Shown here: positions 1-5,130 of the stretch, piece after piece
Position numbering within the stretch: the first letter of the stretch is position 1
Layout of the letters: every line of letters begins with the position of its first letter
Source of the DNA: Alphaproteobacteria bacterium
GTDB lineage: Bacteria; Pseudomonadota; Alphaproteobacteria; UBA828
Direction of reading: 5' to 3'
DNA length: 7,760 nt
Assembly: GCA_029937205.1 (NCBI GenBank)
Contig: JAPYQV010000110.1
Span: forward strand, 1-7,760
Translations under genes and position numbers: made by a program
The notes under the pieces: generated by a model
Seen by the model: the letters and a program-made list of their open reading frames with translations, nothing else
Told to the model about the DNA's origin: nothing
The model's database searches: none

Positions 1-3
1 GTT

Positions 4-432
4 ATGAGTGAGCGAAAACATATTCAGGTGCATGAGGTGATGACGCCCATGCCGGTGCCGGTAGAAGGCTTGGCCACCGTGCGCGAGGCGCTCAACCGCA
101 TGCGCGAGGCCAAGGTGCGCTCCCTCGTGGTCGAGCGCCGCCGCCCCGGTGATGAATTCGGCATTGTCGTGGTATCGGATATCGCCAACAAAGTGATCGC
201 GCGCAATCGCTCGCTCGACCGCACCAATGTTTATGAGATCATGTCGAAGCCGGTGCTCACGGTCGACGCCAGCATGGAAATCAAATACGCCATTCGCCTG
301 CTCTCCAAGTTTGGCCTGTCGCGCACTCTGGTGGTCGACAACAACGAGGCGGTCGGGTTCGTCACGCTCAGGGACATGGTGTTCCGCTATACCGATATCA
401 TCGACGCGCCGCACGGCGATTCACTGACCTGA
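4..432 (+). CDS. Two-CBS-domain protein
   Basis: A 142-residue protein made almost entirely of two CBS domains, roughly residues 10-66 and 77-130. Each opens with the usual 'V.(D/E)(V/I)M(T/S).P' signature (VHEVMTPMPV near 9; VYEIMSKPVL near 77) and closes with a 'G(I/F)V..(S/L).D' segment (GIVVVSDIA near 53; GFVTLRDMV near 118). Paired CBS domains form a Bateman module that usually binds adenine nucleotides and regulates an attached or partner protein. No enzymatic, transport or DNA-binding domain is attached, so the partner is unknown. The ATG at 4 lies at the window edge and the upstream context cannot be judged. The stop is 5 bases before the next gene, which suggests co-transcription with the SDR and folB. 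Family assignment is firm; the role is unknown. Confidence 0.9.
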   Translation: MSERKHIQVHEVMTPMPVPVEGLATVREALNRMREAKVRSLVVERRRPGDEFGIVVVSDIANKVIARNRSLDRTNVYEIMSKPVLTVDASMEIKYAIRLLSKFGLSRTLVVDNNEAVGFVTLRDMVFRYTDIIDAPHGDSLT

Positions 433-437
433 ACGCC

Positions 438-1268
438 ATGGCGTCGTCCTTTCCAGAGCCGCGCACAGCGCTCGTGACAGGCGCCGGCCAGCGTATCGGC
501 CGCGCCATCGCCCTTGGGCTTGGCGCCGACGGCTGGGCGGTTGCCGTGCATCACCGGGATTCACAAGGATCGGCGGCGGGATCGGCGGCGGACGCCGAAG
601 AGACGGTGGCGATGATTGAATCCGCCGGCGGGCGCGCCGTGGCACTGGCAGCCGAGCTCGGCGATGAGGCGGCGGCATCGGATCTGGCCGGCCGCGCGGC
701 GGCGGCGCTCGGGCCGCTCGGCTGCCTTGTCAACAACGCCTCGCTGTTTGAATATGACAATGTGGAAAGCGCCACGCAGGCAACCTGGGAGGCGCATATG
801 GCGGTTAATCTCCGGGCGCCATTTCTCCTCAGCCAGGCGTTTGCCGCGGCGCTCCCGACAGCGCGCCCCACGGCGCTCCCCACGGCGCTCCCCAGTGGCA
901 CAAACGGTGCCATCATCAATATTCTCGATCAGCGCGTGTGGAACCTAACGCCGCATTTTATCTCCTATACGCTGAGCAAATCGGGCCTCTGGACGCTGAC
1001 GCAAACCCTCGCCCTGGCGTTGGCGCCACGTATTCGGGTGAATGCCATCGGACCGGGACCGGTGCTGCCAAGCGCGCGGCAAACGGCGGCGCAATTTCGC
1101 GCCCAATGCGAGAATACGCCGCTTGGGCGGGGCACCGAACCGGAGGAAATTGCGGCGGCGGTGCGCTTTATCCTTGCAGCGCCGGCGATGACAGGGCAAA
1201 TGATGGCGCTCGACGGCGGCCAGCATTTGGGCTGGAGTATGCCGCCCGGCAATGAGGTGGAGGAATAG
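438..1268 (+). CDS. SDR oxidoreductase, probable pteridine reductase (FolM/PTR1-like)
   Basis: A 276-residue short-chain dehydrogenase/reductase. The NAD(P)-binding motif TGAGQRIG lies at residues 14-21, with basic residues after the second strand (HHR at 38-40), compatible with NADPH. The NNAS motif is at 99-102, and the YxxxK pair is Y177/K181. The normal catalytic Ser position, 13 residues before Tyr, holds Asp164 (NILDQR). Leishmania PTR1 has the same arrangement (Asp181-Tyr194-Lys198), and related bacterial FolM enzymes reduce dihydropterins or dihydrofolate with NADPH. The gene directly precedes folB, which fits a pterin substrate. Residues 138-153 are a low-complexity ALPT-type stretch encoded by four 12-bp tandem units. 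There is no clear Shine-Dalgarno sequence before the ATG, and the start follows the CBS gene stop by 5 bases. SDR membership is certain; the pterin-reductase role is inferred from the Asp-Tyr-Lys pattern and the neighbour, and another SDR substrate is possible. Confidence 0.85.
   Translation: MASSFPEPRTALVTGAGQRIGRAIALGLGADGWAVAVHHRDSQGSAAGSAADAEETVAMIESAGGRAVALAAELGDEAAASDLAGRAAAALGPLGCLVNNASLFEYDNVESATQATWEAHMAVNLRAPFLLSQAFAAALPTARPTALPTALPSGTNGAIINILDQRVWNLTPHFISYTLSKSGLWTLTQTLALALAPRIRVNAIGPGPVLPSARQTAAQFRAQCENTPLGRGTEPEEIAAAVRFILAAPAMTGQMMALDGGQHLGWSMPPGNEVEE
849..896 (+). repeat. Four-unit 12-bp tandem repeat inside the SDR gene
   Basis: Four consecutive 12-base units (849-860, 861-872, 873-884, 885-896) of the form gcgctccccacg. 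The third unit matches this exactly, the fourth differs in its last two bases, and the first two differ at two or three positions. The unit is a multiple of three, so it encodes ALPT/ARPT/ALPT/ALPS (residues 138-153) without breaking the frame. It sits in the loop just before the strand carrying catalytic Asp164. It resembles slipped-strand expansion. Confidence 0.9.
1259..1263 (+). promoter_or_regulatory. Ribosome binding site for folB
   Basis: GGAGG inside the last codons of the SDR gene, 12 bases before the GTG at 1276. It supports that GTG as the folB start over the in-frame ATG at 1252, which lies upstream of the site and has no Shine-Dalgarno of its own. The spacing is somewhat long. 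Confidence 0.5.
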
Positions 1269-1275
1269 CGCCGCC

Positions 1276-1689
1276 GTGAACGAACCCACACCCCTAAGGC
1301 CGCGCGCACCGGCAAGTACCGAGCCGTCCTATCGGCGCGTGTTCGTGCGTGATCTGATCCTGCCCTGCGCCATCGGCGTCCATGCCCATGAACAGGACGG
1401 ACCGCAGCGCGTCCGCATCAACGTCGATCTGATGGTACTGGAAGAAGACCGTACCCTGCACGACCGGATCGAGAATGTGGTGAACTACGAGCATGTGGTA
1501 AATGGCGTGCGCGCGCTGACAAGTGACGTTCATATCAATCTGGTGGAAACATTGGCCGAGCGCATCGCCGACTTGTGCCTCGCCGATGGACGGGTTTCCC
1601 GCGTGCGGGTGTGCGTTGAAAAGCTCGATATTTATGACGAAGCAGCCAGTGTGGGGGTCGAAATAGAACGCCTGCAGGGCGAAACATAG
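1276..1689 (+). CDS. folB: Dihydroneopterin aldolase
   Basis: FolB converts 7,8-dihydroneopterin to 6-hydroxymethyl-7,8-dihydropterin and glycolaldehyde in folate synthesis; it is a cytosolic oligomer. From the GTG start the protein has 137 residues, including a tail of about 20 residues before the core, which is slightly longer than the usual ~120. Family landmarks are in order: IGVHAHEQ (33-40, Glu39 matching E. coli Glu22), VNYEHVV (69-75, Tyr71 matching the conserved Tyr), NLVETLAE (88-95, pterin-binding Glu91), and a C-terminal strand VCVEKLDIYDEAASVGVEIER with Lys116 at the catalytic Lys position. That Lys is followed by LDIYDEA instead of the PGAV seen in E. coli. A longer form from ATG 1252 would overlap the SDR by 17 bases, but the GGAGG at 1259-1263 favours 1276. 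The upstream neighbour is a pteridine-reductase-like SDR. FolX or FolB-like epimerase activity cannot be excluded. Confidence 0.9.
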   Translation: MNEPTPLRPRAPASTEPSYRRVFVRDLILPCAIGVHAHEQDGPQRVRINVDLMVLEEDRTLHDRIENVVNYEHVVNGVRALTSDVHINLVETLAERIADLCLADGRVSRVRVCVEKLDIYDEAASVGVEIERLQGET

Positions 1690-1839
1690 CCGCCCCAACC
1701 GGCCCTGGCGGACGATTTAGAGCGCTCCATCCGCGAATTCTGTCCACATCCTATTTTCGCCTCGCACTCACATAATCGTGAGGACCATGCCGTCCCACAT
1801 TAATGGATGGACCAGAAATTCTCGTATTATACCATTTAT

Positions 1840-1852
1840 TATCAATGTCTTA
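1840..1852 (+). promoter_or_regulatory. Candidate IHF binding site 1
   Basis: TATCAATGTCTTA matches the IHF consensus WATCAANNNNTTR at every defined position. It overlaps the start of a perfect 10-bp palindrome (CTTACGTAAG, 1849-1858) and lies in A/T-rich flanks. IHF bends DNA at origins and promoters. The motif is short enough to arise by chance. Confidence 0.4.
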
Positions 1853-1934
1853 CGTAAGGTTGAAATTTCTGCCGCCGGATCCGGGTTTGAAACGCATTAT
1901 TTTCGGATCACGAAAGCACGGTATTTTGTTGATC

Positions 1935-1948
1935 GCCTGCCAACAGGC
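1935..1948 (+). repeat. Small inverted repeat next to a DnaA-like box
   Basis: GCCTG (1935-1939) and CAGGC (1944-1948) form a 5-bp stem with a 4-base CCAA loop. It abuts the DnaA-like box at 1949-1957. The short stem could be chance. Confidence 0.35.
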
Positions 1949-1957
1949 TTATCCATA
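1949..1957 (+). promoter_or_regulatory. DnaA-box-like site with one mismatch
   Basis: TTATCCATA differs from the TTATNCACA consensus at one position. It is part of a 13-bp direct repeat (ACAGGCTTATCCA, 1943-1955) that recurs at 2423-2435 around the perfect DnaA box. The shared flank beyond the box suggests common descent or a longer recognition sequence. Confidence 0.45.
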
Positions 1958-2199
1958 GCCCGGCGCAGCGCAATCGCTTCCGGTCGCAAACCATATCGGC
2001 CAGCCTCGCTGCCCCGGCCAAAACGCGCTCGGCGGTGCTGCATTCGAGAGTGCAGACGGGGCGCGGCATTGCGGATATTCCTCGAATTGATGACGGTCCG
2101 GGTAATCATACCGCAATGACTCTGGCGAATGCCGAGATGCACCTGCATGGTCGAGGCGGTTCAGGCATACATTATTTTGTACGACCTGTGACCCTATGG

Positions 2200-2213
2200 A
2201 CGTTAAATAACGT
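2200..2213. repeat. Inverted repeat (operator-like)
   Basis: ACGTTA (2200-2205) and TAACGT (2208-2213) are exact inverted half-sites separated by AA. The size and symmetry resemble a dimeric-repressor operator, but no regulator gene lies in the window. Confidence 0.35.
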
Positions 2214-2237
2214 TCTCACAGCAATAACTGCACACAT

Positions 2238-2262
2238 CGGCCTAGCGAATGAGGCTAGGCCG
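2238..2262. repeat. Perfect 9-bp hairpin
   Basis: CGGCCTAGC (2238-2246) pairs exactly with GCTAGGCCG (2254-2262) across a 7-base loop. The stem is GC-rich and stable, but neither strand shows a T-run after it, so it is not a typical intrinsic terminator. It lies 45 bases before the AT-rich direct repeats, well after folB and before uvrC. Confidence 0.6.
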
Positions 2263-2306
2263 GGTGACATAGACACCAATATTATCCGGAAATCTTTGTA
2301 AACGGT

Positions 2307-2332
2307 TTATTAATTATAAAATTATTAATTAT
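2307..2332 (+). repeat. Pair of 11-bp AT-only direct repeats (DUE-like)
   Basis: TTATTAATTAT occurs at 2307-2317 and again at 2322-2332, a 15-base period with AAAA between. The whole 26-base stretch contains no G or C, in contrast with a genome of about 60% GC. AT-rich direct repeats are characteristic of DNA-unwinding elements next to DnaA boxes. An alternative is a strong UP/-10 region, since TATAAA occurs at 2315-2320. Confidence 0.5.
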
Positions 2333-2342
2333 CAAAGCTTTA
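2330..2342 (+). promoter_or_regulatory. Candidate IHF binding site 2
   Basis: TATCAAAGCTTTA matches WATCAANNNNTTR at every defined position and overlaps the end of the second AT-rich repeat. It lies 87 bases before the perfect DnaA box. This is the second exact match in the same gap. Confidence 0.45.
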
Positions 2343-2415
2343 TGGTAAATGCACAAAAATAAGGCAAACCGCATTAAGACATTGGATTGGCTGACAGTCG
2401 CGACAAAGGGTGGCA

Positions 2416-2445
2416 TTGACGCACAGGCTTATCCACATGTTTAGT
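2416..2445 (+). promoter_or_regulatory. Possible uvrC promoter with a DnaA box in its spacer
   Basis: TTGACG (2416-2421) is a 5/6 match to the -35 consensus. TTTAGT (2440-2445), 18 bases downstream, is a 4/6 match to the -10. The DnaA box at 2429-2437 lies between them, so bound DnaA would block polymerase. The -10 is weak and the site is a prediction only. It would give a leader of roughly 150 bases before the ATG at 2602. Confidence 0.3.
2429..2437 (+). promoter_or_regulatory. Perfect DnaA box
   Basis: TTATCCACA is the strongest form of the DnaA box (E. coli R1/R4 type). A degenerate copy in opposite orientation follows at 2442-2450 (reverse complement TATCCACTA, retaining the TATCCAC core). 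The larger 13-bp context is shared with 1943-1955. A perfect 9-mer is expected by chance only about once per 130 kb over both strands in random sequence of even composition. Confidence 0.6.
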
Positions 2446-2601
2446 GGATAGCGGCCAAAAGACTTTGTGGCCGCCGCCAAGTTTGTGCGCCAACTGTTTG
2501 AATCGATAGTGTTTGCACACCGGCAACAGGATATTCTTGATCTTGCGATATTTGGGAATTCGCCGCACTTCGGAGAGTTCCGGCGCGCTACGGATTGGAA
2601 A

Positions 2602-4560
2602 ATGACGGATAGCGACACCACATTGCAGGCCAACAACGGCAAGAAAGATTCGCCCATGACGTCTTCGCCCAAGACGCCTGCGCCCGCGACAAGTCTGGCG
2701 GCCGGCCTTGAGACGTTGCGCAAGGCCGTCGCGATCATGCCGGGGAGCCCCGGCGTCTACCGCATGCTCAACGCGGCCGGCGACCCACTCTATGTAGGCA
2801 AGGCAAAAAACCTGAAGAAGCGGGTAACCAGCTACACCAATGTCGGCGCCCTGTCGCACCGCCTGCAGCGCATGGTCGCCGGCACCGCCAGCGTTGAGGT
2901 GGTAACGACCAAGAGCGAGGTCGAGGCGCTGCTGCTGGAGAGCAATCTGATCAAGCGCCTCAAGCCCTACTACAATATTGTCCTCAGAGACGATAAATCC
3001 TTTCCCTATATTCTCATCACCGGCGGCCACGACTATCCGCGCATCACCAAATACAGAGGCGCGAAGAGTGCCGAAGGCGAATATTTCGGCCCCTTTGCCT
3101 CGGCCGGCGCGGTCAATCAAACGGTGAACGCCCTGCACCGTGCCTTTCCGCTGCGCTCCTGTTCCGATTCGATTTTCGCCAGCCGCACCCGGCCGTGCCT
3201 GCAACATCAGATCAAGCGTTGTGTGGCGCCCTGCGTCGGGCGGGTGAGCGCCGATGACTATGCCACCCTGGTGGACGAGGCGCGCGACTTTCTCTCGGGC
3301 CGCAGCCGCAACATCCATGCCCGCCTGACCGAGCGCATGACGGCGGCCAGCGAAGCCCTCGAATTCGAAACCGCCGCCGCCTACCGCGACCGCATTCGCG
3401 CCCTCGCCCACATTCAGGCGCGCCAGGGCATCAATCTGCACAGTCTTAAAGACGCCGACGTGATCGCAGTGCACCAGAGCGGCGGCCAATCCTGCGTGCA
3501 GATATTCTTTTTCCGCAGCGGCCAGAATTACGGCAACCGGGCCTATTATCCCCGCCACCAGAAGGATGCCGCCGCCGCCGACGTGCTGTTCGCTTTTATC
3601 GGTCAGTTTTACAGCAACCGGGCGGCGCCGCCGCTGTTGCTCGTCAATCATGAGCTTGCGGACCGCGCTCTGGTGGAAAAAGCATTGGCGCTGAAAGCCG
3701 AGCGCCGTGTTCATATTCACCGCCCGAGCCGGGGCGACAAGGCGCGCATGATTATCGATGCGGAGCGCAACGCGCGCGAAGCGCTGGCACGGCGTTTCTC
3801 GGAGAGCGCCGCCCAGCGCAAGTTGTTGGAAGGCCTGGCCGATAAGCTCGAGTTGGAATCGGTGCCGGAGCGCATTGAAGTCTACGACAACAGCCACATA
3901 TCCGGCACCGACGCGATCGGCGCCATGATCGCCGCCGGGCCTGAAGGGTTTATCAAAAAGGGCTATCGCAAATTCAATATCAAGAGCGACGCGATACCTG
4001 TGGCAGAAGGCGGCATCACCGCGGGAGACGATTACGGCATGATGCGGGAGGTGCTGTCGCGGCGTTTTTCGCGCCTGCTGAAAGAAGACCCGGAACGCGC
4101 GCAGGGTGCCTGGCCGGATCTGGTCGTGATCGATGGCGGCGCCGGGCAGCTCAGCGCCGCCCTGGAAATATTCGCCGAGCTCGGGGTCAGCGACGTGGCC
4201 TTGGTCGCGGTCGCCAAGGGGCCCGACAGAGATGCCGGGTTGGAACGCATATTCCTGCCCGATCGGGCGCCGATCTCGTTGGAACGGCGCGATCCGGTGC
4301 TCTATTTTATTCAGCGCCTGCGCGATGAGGCGCACCGCTTTGCCATCGGCACACACCGGGCACGGCGGGCGAAGAATACGACGCGCTCGCGGCTTGACGG
4401 CATTCAGGGCGTCGGACCCGGCCGCAAGAAGGCACTGCTGCATTATTTCGGCTCGTCGCGCGGTGTGTCGCAAGCCGGGCTCGCCGATCTTGAACAGGTG
4501 CACGGCATTTCGAAGGCCCTGGCGCAATCCATCTACGACCATTTTCACGCCGACGCCTGA
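2602..4560 (+). CDS. uvrC: UvrABC excinuclease subunit C
   Basis: UvrC makes the 3' and 5' incisions around a lesion held by UvrB in nucleotide excision repair. From ATG 2602 the protein has 652 residues (family about 600-650). Domains in order: GIY-YIG nuclease (GVY at 51-53, YVGKAKNLKKRV at 64-75); four cysteines C187, C199, C207, C211 with the same 12/8/4 offsets as the reported Fe-S ligands of E. coli UvrC; UVR/UvrB-binding helix about 242-270; RNase H-like endonuclease with D429 (YDNSH), DDYGMM at 476-481, D511 (VVIDGG) and H578 (RDEAHRF); tandem helix-hairpin-helix from 598 on (GIQGVGPGRKK, then VHGISKALA). The start is uncertain. ATG 2656 would give 634 residues, and an in-frame GTG at 2467 would add 45 residues that look non-native. 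None has a strong Shine-Dalgarno. It is the first gene of a tight run with pgsA. Confidence 0.96.
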   Translation: MTDSDTTLQANNGKKDSPMTSSPKTPAPATSLAAGLETLRKAVAIMPGSPGVYRMLNAAGDPLYVGKAKNLKKRVTSYTNVGALSHRLQRMVAGTASVEVVTTKSEVEALLLESNLIKRLKPYYNIVLRDDKSFPYILITGGHDYPRITKYRGAKSAEGEYFGPFASAGAVNQTVNALHRAFPLRSCSDSIFASRTRPCLQHQIKRCVAPCVGRVSADDYATLVDEARDFLSGRSRNIHARLTERMTAASEALEFETAAAYRDRIRALAHIQARQGINLHSLKDADVIAVHQSGGQSCVQIFFFRSGQNYGNRAYYPRHQKDAAAADVLFAFIGQFYSNRAAPPLLLVNHELADRALVEKALALKAERRVHIHRPSRGDKARMIIDAERNAREALARRFSESAAQRKLLEGLADKLELESVPERIEVYDNSHISGTDAIGAMIAAGPEGFIKKGYRKFNIKSDAIPVAEGGITAGDDYGMMREVLSRRFSRLLKEDPERAQGAWPDLVVIDGGAGQLSAALEIFAELGVSDVALVAVAKGPDRDAGLERIFLPDRAPISLERRDPVLYFIQRLRDEAHRFAIGTHRARRAKNTTRSRLDGIQGVGPGRKKALLHYFGSSRGVSQAGLADLEQVHGISKALAQSIYDHFHADA

Positions 4561-4584
4561 GCGTGCTAGGCTGGCGAAGCGATC

Positions 4585-5130
4585 ATGACCAACATACCGA
4601 ACATTTTAACGATCGGCCGTGTCGCCTTGGTGGCGCCATTCGTCGCTCTGTTCTATGTGCCAGGAGACGTCGCGGCGTGGGCGATCTTCGGGGTATTTGC
4701 GCTCGCCGCCGCGACCGATTTTTTCGATGGTTGGCTGGCCCGGCGGCTTGATCAGACCAGCGAATTCGGCCGTATCCTCGATCCCATTGCCGACAAATTG
4801 ATCGTCGCCGCGGCGTTGATCATGTTGGCGGTCCGCTATGATGCGCCGGTCATCCCGGTGGTCGCGATCCTCTGCCGCGAGCTGTTGATATCCGGCTTAC
4901 GCGAAGGCCTGGCCGGGCGCCTCAGCCTACCCGTCAGCCGCCTCGGGAAATGGAAAACGGCGAGCCAAATGACCGCCATCGCCCTGTTGCTCGTTGCCCC
5001 CGCGTGGCTGTCGCTGGCTGAGCCACTCGGCCAGGCCGGCGAGGCATTGTTGTGGCTCGCGGCGGCGCTGAGTTGGCTCAGCGCCGGCTTCTATCTGCGC
5101 GCCGTCGCACGTCAATGGGCGGTTTCGTAA
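4585..5130 (+). CDS. pgsA: CDP-diacylglycerol-glycerol-3-phosphate 3-phosphatidyltransferase
   Basis: Inner-membrane enzyme that makes phosphatidylglycerol phosphate from CDP-diacylglycerol and glycerol 3-phosphate, the committed step to phosphatidylglycerol and cardiolipin. The protein has 181 residues, the usual length. It opens with the typical NIPNILTIGR, and the complete CDP-alcohol phosphotransferase signature D-x2-DG-x2-AR-x8-G-x3-D-x3-D is seen as D45, D48-G49, A52-R53, G62, D66 and D70, the metal-binding and catalytic aspartates. Hydrophobic segments near 14-26, 30-44, 72-100, 125-145 and 150-172 fit a multi-pass membrane protein. The start lies 24 bases after the uvrC stop, and the Shine-Dalgarno is weak. 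uvrC and pgsA are commonly adjacent in proteobacteria. Phosphatidylserine synthase is less likely given the PgsA-type N-terminus. Confidence 0.94.
   Translation: MTNIPNILTIGRVALVAPFVALFYVPGDVAAWAIFGVFALAAATDFFDGWLARRLDQTSEFGRILDPIADKLIVAAALIMLAVRYDAPVIPVVAILCRELLISGLREGLAGRLSLPVSRLGKWKTASQMTAIALLLVAPAWLSLAEPLGQAGEALLWLAAALSWLSAGFYLRAVARQWAVS

Larger units (their letters stand above)
1690..2601. other. 912-bp AT-rich gap with DnaA/IHF-type sites; candidate origin or regulatory region
   Basis: No reading frame here resembles a known protein, and open frames such as 1778-2119 have arginine- and proline-rich translations typical of chance frames. The stretch is visibly more A+T-rich than the flanking genes, most strongly at about 2280-2360. 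It contains a perfect DnaA box, a box with one mismatch, several weaker boxes (1740-1748, 2347-2355, 2442-2450, 2511-2519), two exact IHF consensus matches, an AT-rich direct repeat pair and perfect inverted repeats. Such a combination is known from bacterial chromosome origins and from DnaA-regulated promoters. The flanking genes folB and uvrC are not the classic alphaproteobacterial origin neighbours (hemE region), so the origin reading is tentative. Confidence 0.45.

Noticed and set aside
1690..1711. CCGCC...GGCGG inverted repeat just after folB as a terminator
   Set aside because: Only a 5-bp stem with a 12-base loop and no T-run; too weak to call.
1875..1884. CCGGATCCGG palindrome
   Set aside because: A short GC-rich palindrome expected by chance, with no nearby partner.
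1778..2119. A 113-codon open frame in the folB-uvrC gap
   Set aside because: The translation is Arg/Pro-rich with no recognisable motif or good ribosome binding site, and it spans regulatory-looking repeats. A chance frame is more likely.
2035..2301. An 88-codon open frame in the same gap
   Set aside because: No domain, no ribosome binding site, and it runs through the perfect hairpin at 2238-2262.
2494..2509. CTGT-N8-ATAG resembling an E. coli-type LexA box upstream of uvrC
   Set aside because: One mismatch from CTGT-N8-ACAG, and alphaproteobacterial LexA is known to use GTTC-N7-GTTC instead, which was not found here.
2374..4548. A 724-codon open frame on the - strand opposite uvrC
   Set aside because: It is the antisense shadow of uvrC, whose + strand product has all domains and catalytic residues. 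The - strand translation resembles no known family and reflects the GC-rich codon bias.
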